The position numbers and the translations under genes are program-made. This document shows positions 17,094-24,931 of a stretch of DNA of 64,000 nucleotides, one piece after another. Source of the DNA: Chloroflexota bacterium (GTDB lineage Bacteria; Chloroflexota; UBA11872; VXOZ01); the NCBI GenBank assembly GCA_958295775.1, contig CATQHC010000008.1:1-64000 (forward strand), written 5' to 3'. Below the pieces are notes generated by a model, which had not been told where the DNA came from, ran no database searches, and was given only the letters and a program-made list of their open reading frames with translations. The number at the start of each line of letters is the position of its first letter. Position 1 is the first letter of the stretch.

Positions 17094-18488
17094 ATGCGTA
17101 CCTCAAGACGGCGATTACTCGGTACCGGCATCGGCTTTGCGGGCAGTGCGGTGTTGCTAGCCGCCTGCGGCACAGCGGCGGCGCCCATGGAGGATGCGCC
17201 CGAGGCAGAAGCTCCCAAGGCGGAAGAGGAAAAACCCGCAGCGCCTATGGAAGCCAGTGAGGTTGTTTACTGGTCGCTCACGTCGGCGTGGGGTTCCTTC
17301 AACGAGGAAATCGGCGCGGAGCTCGTGGCGGAGTTCAACGAGACCTTCGAGGCTTACAACGTTACCACCGTTCCCAAAACCGGCAGGGACAATCGCGACA
17401 CCCTGCCAGCGGCGGTGGCGGGCGGCGCGGCGCCCGATATGGCGTTTCAGGACCGCTACATTCCCAAGACCATGGCGGTGAACGGCATTGTGCGCGACAT
17501 CACGGACATGGTGAAGGTGTCATCCATCATCAACACGTCCGACATGTGGGAGCGCATTCTCAATGACGTCACCTACCGCGGCCACCACTTCGGCCTGCCG
17601 TGGTCGGCGGACGTGCGCACGTTGTTCTTGAACAACGACGCGCTGCTTGAGGTGGGGCTGGATCCCGAAAGCCCGCCCGCCTCGTGGGACGATTTCCACG
17701 AAGCCATCAACCTGACTTTCAAGAAAGACGGCGCCAATATTGAACGTCTCGGCTACGTGCCGTTGTGGGGCAGCGGCGGCGCGCTGGCCGGGTGGATGAT
17801 CCCCTACTGGCAGCAAGGCGGTAATCTGACCTCAGCCGACGACAGCACGTCCACCATGGACAACGAGTTGATGGTGAACGCGTTCGAGCATACGCTGCGC
17901 ATGTACGAGGCCCAGGACGGCTACGACGCCATCGCGGACTTCCGCGGCGAAATTCGCACCCAGCAGATCTTCATCGACAGCAAGCTGGCGATGTACTTCG
18001 AGATATACGACATCCCGAATTTCCCCGACTACCGCGAGGGCTTTGCGGCGCTCAACTACGGCTTGGCAGTGGAACCGATCCCGCCCGGCGGCTCGCCCGC
18101 CACCTACGGCGGCGGCGGCTCCAAGGTGCTGCCCAACGCTTCAGCCAATCCGGAAGGCGCGTTCGCGTTCCTCGAGTGGCTCTACGACGCGCCGCAAGAG
18201 TTGCGCTTCAACGACGCCAAGGGCCGCCTGCCGGTGCAGAAGGCCATCGCGAACAGTCCCGAGTGGACCCAGGACGACCCGCTGCGCTTGCAGGCCTCTA
18301 TCGAAATGGCCGGCGCGCACTGGGTGGTGACCGCTCCCGGCGGCATCGAAATCCTCGGCCTGCACGTGGCGCTGCCGCGCACCATCTACCAGGGCGAAAA
18401 GACCATCCAGGAAGCCATCGCCGAGACCAACGAGCAGACCCAGATCGTCCTGGACGAGACACTCGCCAACTCGGTGCTGGACTTCTAG
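17094..18488 (+). CDS. Extracellular solute-binding lipoprotein (sugar ABC type)
   Basis: A 464-residue periplasmic/cell-surface binding protein of the carbohydrate ABC transporter class 1 type. The N-terminus has a Tat-like TSRRRLLGTG motif, a hydrophobic stretch and the lipobox VLLAAC, then an acidic-Ala/Pro linker (EDAPEAEAPKAEEE). The mature part has the usual WSLTSAWGSFNEEIGAELV start and a SBP hinge pattern. GAGGAGG lies just before the ATG. No permease or ATPase gene is near, so its transporter must be encoded elsewhere. It is a clear paralogue of the protein at 24932, sharing the ending pattern from FLEWL(Y/F) to NSV(L/V)DF. The ligand is unknown. Confidence 0.93.
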   Translation: MRTSRRRLLGTGIGFAGSAVLLAACGTAAAPMEDAPEAEAPKAEEEKPAAPMEASEVVYWSLTSAWGSFNEEIGAELVAEFNETFEAYNVTTVPKTGRDNRDTLPAAVAGGAAPDMAFQDRYIPKTMAVNGIVRDITDMVKVSSIINTSDMWERILNDVTYRGHHFGLPWSADVRTLFLNNDALLEVGLDPESPPASWDDFHEAINLTFKKDGANIERLGYVPLWGSGGALAGWMIPYWQQGGNLTSADDSTSTMDNELMVNAFEHTLRMYEAQDGYDAIADFRGEIRTQQIFIDSKLAMYFEIYDIPNFPDYREGFAALNYGLAVEPIPPGGSPATYGGGGSKVLPNASANPEGAFAFLEWLYDAPQELRFNDAKGRLPVQKAIANSPEWTQDDPLRLQASIEMAGAHWVVTAPGGIEILGLHVALPRTIYQGEKTIQEAIAETNEQTQIVLDETLANSVLDF

Positions 18489-18550
18489 GCACTAAGGGAA
18501 TACGTGGGATAAAGTTGCTGAGAAGCGCTTTTCCTCACTATTGCGAATTG

Positions 18551-18589
18551 AAGGAAAAGGACAACCCGTAGTGGTTGTCCTTTTTCCTT
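18551..18589 (+). terminator. Intrinsic terminator
   Basis: AAGGAAAAGGACAACC-CGTAGT-GGTTGTCCTTTTTCCTT forms a 16-base, nearly perfect stem whose 3' arm is T-rich, 62 bases after the binding-protein stop. Confidence 0.88.
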
Positions 18590-18777
18590 TCGTAGGGGTG
18601 CGGAGATGAGCAGCTAACAGGCAATGGTGTTGTATGGACGAGCGAGTTGAGCGGATTACAATTGTATTTGGGATACCAGAAGAATGCACGAATGCGTGGG
18701 CGGCAATGATGGGCGCTGAAGCGTGCCACGCAGTCAAGGATGAAACAAGGAAATTGCAGGTAAATGTGGTTGGCTAC

Positions 18778-18804
18778 TTGACAAACTGTGTTAGGCTATA
18801 TTCT
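18778..18804 (+). promoter_or_regulatory. Promoter of small-peptide/secreted-protein cluster
   Basis: A consensus TTGACA at 18778 is followed by TATTCT at 18799 (15-base spacer) or TTCTAA at 18801 (17-base spacer). It lies 30 bases before a strong Shine-Dalgarno site. Confidence 0.5.
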
Positions 18805-18833
18805 AAGAGTAGTATTAGCAAAGGAGGCGCGAC

Positions 18834-18905
18834 ATGGTCTGTAGCTGTTCGTCGCCCTCTATGGGCGGCAAAGACCTTGGTCGTTCCTTAGTCCAAGGAG
18901 ATTAG
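18834..18905 (+). CDS. Possible 23-residue peptide
   Basis: ATG follows AAAGGAGG at 18820-18827 with ideal spacing. The product is MVCSCSSPSMGGKDLGRSL plus VQGD. It ends 2 bases before the next ATG (18908). It could be a leader peptide or a small Cys-containing peptide; only the ribosome site and promoter support it. Confidence 0.35.
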   Translation: MVCSCSSPSMGGKDLGRSLVQGD

Positions 18906-18907
18906 CC

Positions 18908-19136
18908 ATGCGCATTGCCACACTAGTCCTGGCAACGCTGCTGGTGGGTTGCAGTACTGCCGACTAGCTTGATAAGGAAGAGTCACTCAGGGGAAACCGC
19001 TGAGCAGGTGGGAGTGCTTATTGCCGCGCAGCAATGGGCTGAGTTACACCGGAGCCCACACCAGAGAATTGACTCAGATACACTGACTAGTCGTCATCGT
19101 AGTCGGGACGTACCTGTAAAGGAGGTCGATAAATGA
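18908..19136 (+). pseudogene. Small lipoprotein, frameshifted after the lipobox
   Basis: AAGGAG at 18895 leads to ATG 18908, encoding MRIATLVLATLLVGCSTAD then TAG at 18965. This is a complete lipoprotein signal peptide (lipobox LVGC) with a five-residue mature part. Dropping one base at the stop opens a frame (SLIRKSHSGETAEQVGVLIA, then AAQQWAELHRSP) that continues to a TGA at 19134, overlapping the next gene's ATG at 19133. A single indel therefore separates the observed 19-codon gene from a 75-residue lipoprotein coupled to the secreted-protein gene. If the sequence is right, only the 19-residue peptide is made. Confidence 0.5.
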
Positions 19137-19672
19137 GGATTCTCAAGACAGTGAGATTGGCGGTAATTGTCATTGGCGTCGTTCTGCTGGCAAGCCCAGA
19201 CGGTGCCCTTGCCAATGACCTTCCCCCTAACGAGACTGCCCCGGCGGGGCCGGGAAGCGTGAACGAAGTCCGCCCCCTCGTCACATACACGCTTGAGGGC
19301 GATAGTGCAGGGGATACGGCCAATGCAGTGAATTGGCGGTGTCTCGCTCCGACGCATAACCCGCATAAGTCGCATCATGTCACGCCAAACATAAATGTAG
19401 AGGCTGAGATCGAGTGTAACGTGGTGATGGCGCAACTCAGGGTATCCGTAACCCTTCAGAAGCAGAAGTGCATAGCGTTCATCTGTTGGTTTACCGACTA
19501 TGGTCCCAGGGCAGTGGAAGTACGTTATCTCTCCAGTTGGGTTAACGTCTTCTCTCCCGCTCCTTGCGAGGATGGGACGTATCGTGGCTTCAGCTATCAC
19601 TACATGCTGTTTCCAAACGGTCACCTAAGGACTGGCTACGGGTATTCAAGAACCGTGAACATCACTTGTTGA
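19133..19672 (+). CDS. Secreted cysteine-containing protein of unknown function
   Basis: A 179-residue protein with a clear Sec signal peptide (ILKTVRLAVIVIGVVLLASP, cleavage likely near GALAN-D). AAAGGAGG precedes the ATG. The mature part has six cysteines (NWRC, IECN, QKC, FIC, APC, NITC), several aromatic residues and pairs like YHYMLFPNGHLRTGYGYS, suggesting a disulfide-stabilised beta-rich domain. No family is recognised. It is the last gene of a small cluster behind the promoter at 18778 and ends 38 bases before the convergent gene at 19711. Confidence 0.75.
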   Translation: MRILKTVRLAVIVIGVVLLASPDGALANDLPPNETAPAGPGSVNEVRPLVTYTLEGDSAGDTANAVNWRCLAPTHNPHKSHHVTPNINVEAEIECNVVMAQLRVSVTLQKQKCIAFICWFTDYGPRAVEVRYLSSWVNVFSPAPCEDGTYRGFSYHYMLFPNGHLRTGYGYSRTVNITC

Positions 19673-19710
19673 GATTGGACGTGTGGCAGCACTCGGTCAT
19701 TCATGGCGCT

Positions 19711-20655
19711 TCATGTCATGTGTGAGCCTTCGTCCGACAACCACAGCCATCTGACAAACCCGCTCGCGCCTATGTCGCCTTCCACAGACGCGAGCGGGGT
19801 CCCCGCGCGCAGGAAGTCCCCCTGCAGCCACAGTATGCCCTCCGTATCCCACGACCACAGCATGGTGGTTCCGGCCGCTGAGCTATGGCGCACGAACGGC
19901 GCGGTCAGGAGCCCCATGAACGCCAGGTGAACGCCGTCCCACTGCGTGGCGGCGCGGCCCCAATCCGGCGAAAGCGTGCCGACCCCGGCCGGACTATTAG
20001 GATGCTGATTGACGCGTGGAAAGGAGACGCAGAGGGCGTGCCAGTCGGCGGGACCGGCAACCTCAAAGACGCGGGCGGATTCGTCGATCTCGGCTGCGAA
20101 TCTGCGGTGCGTTTCTACCGCCCCCCAGTCCCCGACGCCCAAGGCGATCACAGTGTCGAGGCATGCATAGCCTCCGTGGAGCGTAGATGTGATTCGCCAT
20201 TTCTTGGGCCGTTGTGCGTAATCCTCCCAGCGGAAAGCCGACTTGGGCGACGTCGCGCGGGAGGACGTTCGCTTGAATATGCGATGTATGCGCTCCCAAA
20301 TGGGGTGAGGTGGCGGCTCGGGGGTGGAGGTCGGATATGACGTCTCGTCAATTACGAGCACCTGACGGGTCGGGTCCATAGGAGCAGTCCACCAGCGGCT
20401 ATGCGGATGTGAAACAACCGCGCGCGCCAGGCTTGCCAGGTCTGCGCCGCGTGAAAGCGCGGCCGTGACGGCTCGTTCGAAATCCGCCGACCAGGGATTG
20501 AGAGCCTTCAAGGCAATCGCGGCGCGCGCGATCGCCTGAGGCGGCGTGACCGCGATGTCAATGGGCACCTCATCCCGTACTATCGTCAGCAAGAAAGCGC
20601 ATCCCACCGGGCAGCGCAGCAGCCGGGCAGCCAAATCGTCCATCCGGGATTCCAT
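19711..20655 (-). CDS. Hypothetical protein
   Basis: This 314-codon frame is preceded by AAGGAAC at fair distance and is the best frame in its interval, but no family is recognised. It has no signal peptide or membrane helix. The N-terminal 90 residues are helical and Ala-rich (PPQAIARAAIALKALNPWSA); then comes a Pro-rich linker (TSTPEPPPHPIW) and a Trp-rich C-terminal part (WDGVHLAFMGLLTAPFV, TTMLWSWDTEGILWLQ, GFVRWLWLSD). The last part resembles a beta-rich sensing or immunity-like module, but this is only an impression. It faces the secreted-protein gene and diverges from the dehydrogenase at 20844. Confidence 0.6.
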   Translation of the reverse strand: MESRMDDLAARLLRCPVGCAFLLTIVRDEVPIDIAVTPPQAIARAAIALKALNPWSADFERAVTAALSRGADLASLARAVVSHPHSRWWTAPMDPTRQVLVIDETSYPTSTPEPPPHPIWERIHRIFKRTSSRATSPKSAFRWEDYAQRPKKWRITSTLHGGYACLDTVIALGVGDWGAVETHRRFAAEIDESARVFEVAGPADWHALCVSFPRVNQHPNSPAGVGTLSPDWGRAATQWDGVHLAFMGLLTAPFVRHSSAAGTTMLWSWDTEGILWLQGDFLRAGTPLASVEGDIGASGFVRWLWLSDEGSHMT

Positions 20656-20765
20656 AGAGCACTGTTCCTTGCCTCTTAAACGACCGCTACCGCGCAGTCA
20701 CCCTCTGCTACGCCCAGACGGCGGCCCCTCACAACCAAGCATAGCATACCGATTTGCTTTTTCCC

Positions 20766-20796
20766 TTGACAGCTAGCCGCGAATACGCTGTACTGT
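20766..20796 (+). promoter_or_regulatory. Sigma-70-like promoter
   Basis: Consensus TTGACA, with TGTACT at 17 bases or TACTGT at 19 bases, about 50-70 bases before the ATG of the dehydrogenase at 20844. Confidence 0.5.
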
Positions 20797-20843
20797 AGCC
20801 ACGTTTCGTTGAACGTAATGTTGGAATTTTGGGAGGATTAGCG

Positions 20844-21890
20844 ATGACAGACAATGGCAAGCTTGGGGTTGGTGTGGTCGGCATCGGCTGGGTCTCGCAC
20901 CAGCACATCGATACCTTGGTGAAAAATCCCCATACCGAGGTGGTCGGTCTCTGCAGCGGCAGTCGCGAAAACGCCGAGAACGCCAAGGAAGAGCACGGGC
21001 TAACCAACGCGCACGTCTACACCGATTACGAGCAGATGCTCAAGCAGGACAACCTGGACATGGTCTTCATCTGCTCCACCAATGAGAAACACGTGCCGCA
21101 GGTGCTGGCGGCGGCGGATGCCGGCAAGCACATGCTGATCGAAAAGCCCGCCGCGCTCAGTTGGGAAGACATGAAAGCCATCACGGCGGCGGTGGACAAA
21201 GCTGGTGTCGTGGCCTGCGAGGGCTTCGAGCTGCACTGGAGTCCCTACTTCCTGATCGTGCACAAACTCATCAAGGCCAATGCCTTCGGCAACATCTTCT
21301 ACGGCGAGTGCGACTACTTCAGCGCCAACTGGCCCCAGTGGTACGTTGGTTACAACTGGGTAAAGACCCGCGAGCAAGGCGGTTCCGCGCTGGCGGCCGC
21401 GGGCTGTCACGCGGTAGACGCGCTGCTCCAATTCATGCCCGGCGAGGTCGATCACGTGGTGGGCCATTGGGGCAACTTCACGAAGACGTTCGATTGGGAA
21501 GGCACCGTGCTCAGCGTGATTAGCTACAAGGACGGCCGCATCGGCAAGGTCGGCTGCATCCTGGAGGGCAATAACCCCTATTCGTTCAACGTGCGCCTGC
21601 ACGGCGACCGCGGCACGTTGGTGGGGAATAAGTTCCATTCGGAAACCCTGATCGGCGAGCGCATGACCGAGCAGACCGACTGGGCGACCTTCGAGACGAT
21701 CATGCCGGATACGCCCGAGGTCGCGCACCACCCCTTCCAGCCGCAGACGGACCACATCATCGACTGCATCCTGAACAACAAAAAGCCGGAAGTGGACATC
21801 CACGACGCCCTGAAGATCGACGAGGTCATCTTCGCGGCGGAGCGGTCTGCGAGCTTGGGCGGCGAGCCGGTCAAGCTGCCGTTGGAGTAA
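20844..21890 (+). CDS. Gfo/Idh/MocA family NAD(P)-dependent oxidoreductase
   Basis: About 348 residues. The Rossmann loop is GVVGIGWVSHQHIDTL; the family motif is LIEKPAALSWEDMKAI with Lys in EKP; and AAAGCHAVDALLQFMPG carries the catalytic-region His. The residues point to a sugar dehydrogenase, substrate unknown. ATG 20844 has GGGAGGA just upstream; five extra in-frame codons to 20829 lie across the ribosome site and are excluded. It has its own promoter. No transporter or kinase genes are beside it. Confidence 0.92.
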   Translation: MTDNGKLGVGVVGIGWVSHQHIDTLVKNPHTEVVGLCSGSRENAENAKEEHGLTNAHVYTDYEQMLKQDNLDMVFICSTNEKHVPQVLAAADAGKHMLIEKPAALSWEDMKAITAAVDKAGVVACEGFELHWSPYFLIVHKLIKANAFGNIFYGECDYFSANWPQWYVGYNWVKTREQGGSALAAAGCHAVDALLQFMPGEVDHVVGHWGNFTKTFDWEGTVLSVISYKDGRIGKVGCILEGNNPYSFNVRLHGDRGTLVGNKFHSETLIGERMTEQTDWATFETIMPDTPEVAHHPFQPQTDHIIDCILNNKKPEVDIHDALKIDEVIFAAERSASLGGEPVKLPLE

Positions 21891-22234
21891 GCGGCTAGGA
21901 GTACCGGATTGGCCCGTTGCGACAGGGTGGGTTGTAGCCTGCAAGCCTGACCCGCGTTGGCGCGGATGAGAGAGAATCGTCCATTGAGCCTGCTGCCACA
22001 TTGACGTGGACAGGGATTTCGGTAGCGAGACGCGCCGGAGAGATTCTTAACTTTCCGGCGCGCTATCATGCTCAAAGAAGCAAACGGCTTCCAGTCGACC
22101 ATACCTGAGTAGACTCGCCCTGCCCCCTGGATTCCGGCTTGCGCCGGAGTGACGGACTGCATTGGACCTCCGCATGAAATTACCCGCTATTAATCGCGCC
22201 GTGTTCACTCCATGCACCGGATAGCCAGGCAACG
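21891..22234. other. Intergenic region
   Basis: This gap of 344 bases holds one family C palindrome (22127) and otherwise nothing recognised. The stretch at 22025-22060 has an incomplete inverted repeat around GCGCCGG and CCGGCGC. Confidence 0.5.
22127..22155. repeat. Palindromic repeat, family C
   Basis: CTGGATTCCGGC-TT-GCGCCGGAGTGACGG, a variant with CCGGC/GCCGG stem. Confidence 0.7.
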
Positions 22235-22813
22235 ATGACTCTTTTCACTTCCCGGCGCGAACGCCGCCTATGGCTGTCGGTGCTGATCGTCATGGTGGCG
22301 ATCTACGCCACCCTGGGTCTAGCGCAGCGGCTAGCCGAGACGCTGATAGAGTGGGGCTTGCTGGATTTCACCGTCGGCCTCTTCCTGCTCTGCATGTTCC
22401 TGGTGGGGCTGACCATCCTCACGCAAGGGCTGAAAGTGCGGCCGGGTGGGTCGGAAGTCGCCGTCGGCATCGGCGTCGCGACTGCTTATCTGCTGGTCTT
22501 CACGCGCATGACGGTGCCGACAGAGCGCTCGCATCTCATCGAATACAGCATCATTGGCGTCCTCATCTGCGAAGCCCTCACCGAGCGCAAGAGCCAGGGC
22601 CGCCGCGTGCCCTTACTGCCCGTGCTCGCCGTCCTGGTTACAGTCGCATTGGGCGCGCTGGACGAGGGCATCCAGTGGCTGCTGCCCAACCGGGTGTTCG
22701 ATCCGGTAGACATCCTGTTCAACACCCTCGCCGGAATCATGGCAGTGGCCGCCAGCGTGGCGCTGACGTGGGCCCGGCGGTGGACGATGGTGCAACGACT
22801 GGGGTTGAAGTGA
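22235..22813 (+). CDS. VanZ-like family membrane protein
   Basis: A 192-residue protein with five hydrophobic segments and the VanZ signatures HLIEYSIIGVLICEAL and LGALDEGIQWLLPNRVFDP followed by DILFNTLAG. VanZ is known for low-level teicoplanin resistance, but most homologues have no proven role; the conserved acidic and Glu residues lie at membrane borders. It appears to be a single-gene unit, with a weak ribosome site (GGCAACG) before the ATG. The C-terminus is short and basic (RRWTMVQRLGLK). Confidence 0.85.
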   Translation: MTLFTSRRERRLWLSVLIVMVAIYATLGLAQRLAETLIEWGLLDFTVGLFLLCMFLVGLTILTQGLKVRPGGSEVAVGIGVATAYLLVFTRMTVPTERSHLIEYSIIGVLICEALTERKSQGRRVPLLPVLAVLVTVALGALDEGIQWLLPNRVFDPVDILFNTLAGIMAVAASVALTWARRWTMVQRLGLK

Positions 22814-22958
22814 GCGTGTTCCTCCGTGGAGGCGCCAAGAGCGGCCCCGGCGACCTGAATGCGGCGGATGGGGTACAATTTTGCTTGTAGATTCCCTAGA
22901 TTCCGGCAATTAGATCGTGGCATCTCGTATCCTTCTCATTTCGCTGCACTGCCGAATC

Positions 22959-22993
22959 GCCCTCACCCTAACCCTCTCCCCCAGGAGAAGGGA
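22959..22993. repeat. Repeat, family D
   Basis: CCCTCACCCTAACCCTCTCC followed by CCCAGGAGAAGGGAC. A related copy with CTCGAGGGAGAGGGGAC is at 46388. It can fold by pairing CCCTCTCC with GGAGAAGGG. Confidence 0.7.
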
Positions 22994-23088
22994 CATGCTT
23001 GGTGCATGGGTACGTGCCGAACTAATCTGGACACCGAACAAGCCGGGAACACACTGACGTCTATCAGGAACAAGCGGGAGAAGATTGC

Positions 23089-24687
23089 ATGAGCAAAGAC
23101 ACCGGTCTACTGGCGCACTGGAAATTCAACGGAGATTGTCAGGATTCGTCCGGCAACGGCAATCACGGCGTGAACCGCGGCGTCGATCTGGCGGCGGTGG
23201 GTCGGGACGGAAGAGCCTATAGCGCCGCGGGCTTTGACGGTCGCGCCGCGCATGTAGAAGTGCCTGCCGGCGACGCGCTGGCGTTCGCTGAGGGTGACTT
23301 CACACTCTCCGCCTGGGTGGAGTTGCCGCCCGACGGCGCCAACCTGCACGGCGACATCCTCAGCAAGTACGATCCCGCCACCCGCGCCGGCCTGAACTTC
23401 GGCACCTTGAACTACGCCGGGGTCACCGCCGCCCAAGCCCACCACCGCAATCTGCACTTCGGCATCGACGACGGTCTGCAAGAGCCGTCATGGGTCGACT
23501 GCGGCCGGCCGGGCAACAACCTGCGCGTCTACTCTCTGGCCGTCTACAACGGCGACCTGTACACCGGCACCTTCGAATGGGGCGCGGACGAGGCCGGGCA
23601 CGTGTACCGGTACGCGGGCGGCCAGACCTGGGCAGACTGCGGCAGTCCCGATCAGAGCAATACCGTAGCGTCGCTGGCGGTCTTCAGGGGCGACCTCTAT
23701 GCCGGTACCTCCTGCTACCGGGCCGGCGGTTCCGCGCTGGAGGATTCGCCGAATAAGCATCCCGGCGGCGCCATTTACCGCTACACCGGAGAGGCAGGCT
23801 GGGAGTACTGCGGGCGGTTGGAAGGGGCCGAATCAATTGCCGGCATGGTCGTGTACAACGGCGAACTCTACGCCATACCGCTCTACAGCCAGGGCGTCTT
23901 TCGCTACCTGGGCGGCCAAGACTGGGAAAACTGCGGCACGCCCGGCCGCCGCATGATGGCAATCACCGTCTTCAAGGGACACCTCTACGGCGCGGGCAAC
24001 GAGGGCGGCGGCGTCTTTCGCTACGACGGCGGCGCCACGTGGACGCCCTGCGGCTTCCAGGAGGGCGTCACGCAGGTGTATTCCTTTGCCGCCTATCAGG
24101 GCGAGCTCTACGTGGGCACGTGGCCCAACGGCACCGTCTTTCGTTGGGACGGTCGGGAAACGTGGGAGGACGTAGGCAGCCTGGAGGACGAGAAAGAAGT
24201 GATGGCCATGGCGGTGTACAACGGCAAGCTCTACGCGGGCACGCTGCCGCTAGCAAACGTCTACCGCTACGAGGGCGGCGCGACCTGGACGAACACCGGA
24301 CAACTGGACACCACGCCTGACGTAAAATACCGGCGGGTGTGGTCGATGGCGATATTTGAAGGTAAGCTCTTTGGCGGCACGCTGCCGTCGGGACGCGTCT
24401 ACTCCCTGCAGGCCGGCGCGAACGTGACGTACGACCGTGCCCTGGCCGCGGGGTGGCGCCATCTCACCGCCGTGCGGGAAGCAAAACAGCTCAAGCTCTA
24501 CGTCGACGGCGTTCAGGTGGCAGTATCCGCTGCCACAGCGCACTTCCCTACCTCCATAGCGAACAACCAGCCCTTGCGCATTGGCTTGGGGCAGCACGAC
24601 CACTTCAACGGCAAGCTGGCCGACGTGCGCGTGCACGGCCGCGCCCTGAGCGCGGAGGAAATAGCGGCGCTCTCGCAGACAAACTAA
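23089..24687 (+). CDS. LamG-like lectin domain interrupted by seven-repeat beta-propeller
   Basis: A 532-residue protein. Residues 4-130 form the start of a concanavalin A-like/LamG jelly-roll (LLAHWKFNGDCQDSSGNGNH, then FTLSAWVELP and ILSKYD). Residues about 135-443 are seven repeats, each starting W-x-x-C/V-G, with a core like VYNGDLYTGT and ending VYRYAGG, a pattern expected for a seven-bladed propeller. Residues 445-525 then complete the LamG fold (WRHLTAVREAKQLKLYVDG and LRIGLGQHDHFNGKLADVRV). It has no signal peptide, odd for a probable glycan-binding module. The start has only a GGAGAAG-like site. It lies beside carbohydrate-binding and oxidoreductase genes, suggesting a glycan-related role. 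Confidence 0.82.
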   Translation: MSKDTGLLAHWKFNGDCQDSSGNGNHGVNRGVDLAAVGRDGRAYSAAGFDGRAAHVEVPAGDALAFAEGDFTLSAWVELPPDGANLHGDILSKYDPATRAGLNFGTLNYAGVTAAQAHHRNLHFGIDDGLQEPSWVDCGRPGNNLRVYSLAVYNGDLYTGTFEWGADEAGHVYRYAGGQTWADCGSPDQSNTVASLAVFRGDLYAGTSCYRAGGSALEDSPNKHPGGAIYRYTGEAGWEYCGRLEGAESIAGMVVYNGELYAIPLYSQGVFRYLGGQDWENCGTPGRRMMAITVFKGHLYGAGNEGGGVFRYDGGATWTPCGFQEGVTQVYSFAAYQGELYVGTWPNGTVFRWDGRETWEDVGSLEDEKEVMAMAVYNGKLYAGTLPLANVYRYEGGATWTNTGQLDTTPDVKYRRVWSMAIFEGKLFGGTLPSGRVYSLQAGANVTYDRALAAGWRHLTAVREAKQLKLYVDGVQVAVSAATAHFPTSIANNQPLRIGLGQHDHFNGKLADVRVHGRALSAEEIAALSQTN

Positions 24688-24754
24688 CCTCATTCTCCTC
24701 TCGGGACCACACGGTGAATTTCGCTCATTCGAGTTGAATTCACCGTTTGCACCC

Positions 24755-24784
24755 TTGACTACACGGCATTAATCGCGCTAGAAT
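24755..24784 (+). promoter_or_regulatory. Sigma-70-like promoter for binding-protein gene
   Basis: TTGACT, 18-base spacer, TAGAAT, leaving a leader of about 140 bases before the ATG at 24932. Confidence 0.5.
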
Positions 24785-24931
24785 TCGTTTCAAGCCTTAA
24801 GGGAGCCACGGCAACAGCAATGACTCCTAGAGAAGTGGTGGCGGGATACGGCAAGAACGGAAGTCCCTCACCTCGCGAGGCGGTGGTACGAGATTGGAAT
24901 AGCGCCTATAGGGCAGGAGGTATCGGTACCG

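Larger units (their letters stand above)
18489..18833. other. Intergenic region with terminator and promoter
   Basis: This gap of about 345 bases holds the terminator of the binding-protein gene (18551) and a promoter-like pair (18778). An 85-codon frame from 18634 has no ribosome site and is not called. Confidence 0.6.

Noticed and set aside
18634-18891. 85-codon frame after the binding-protein terminator
   Set aside because: No ribosome site; it crosses the promoter and ribosome site of the small-peptide cluster.
19885-20340. 151-codon plus-strand frame
   Set aside because: Antisense to the 314-codon hypothetical gene, which has a better ribosome site; neither is certain, but the minus-strand frame is longer.
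21000-22001. 333-codon minus-strand frame
   Set aside because: Antisense to the dehydrogenase at 20844; High His/Arg/Val shadow composition.
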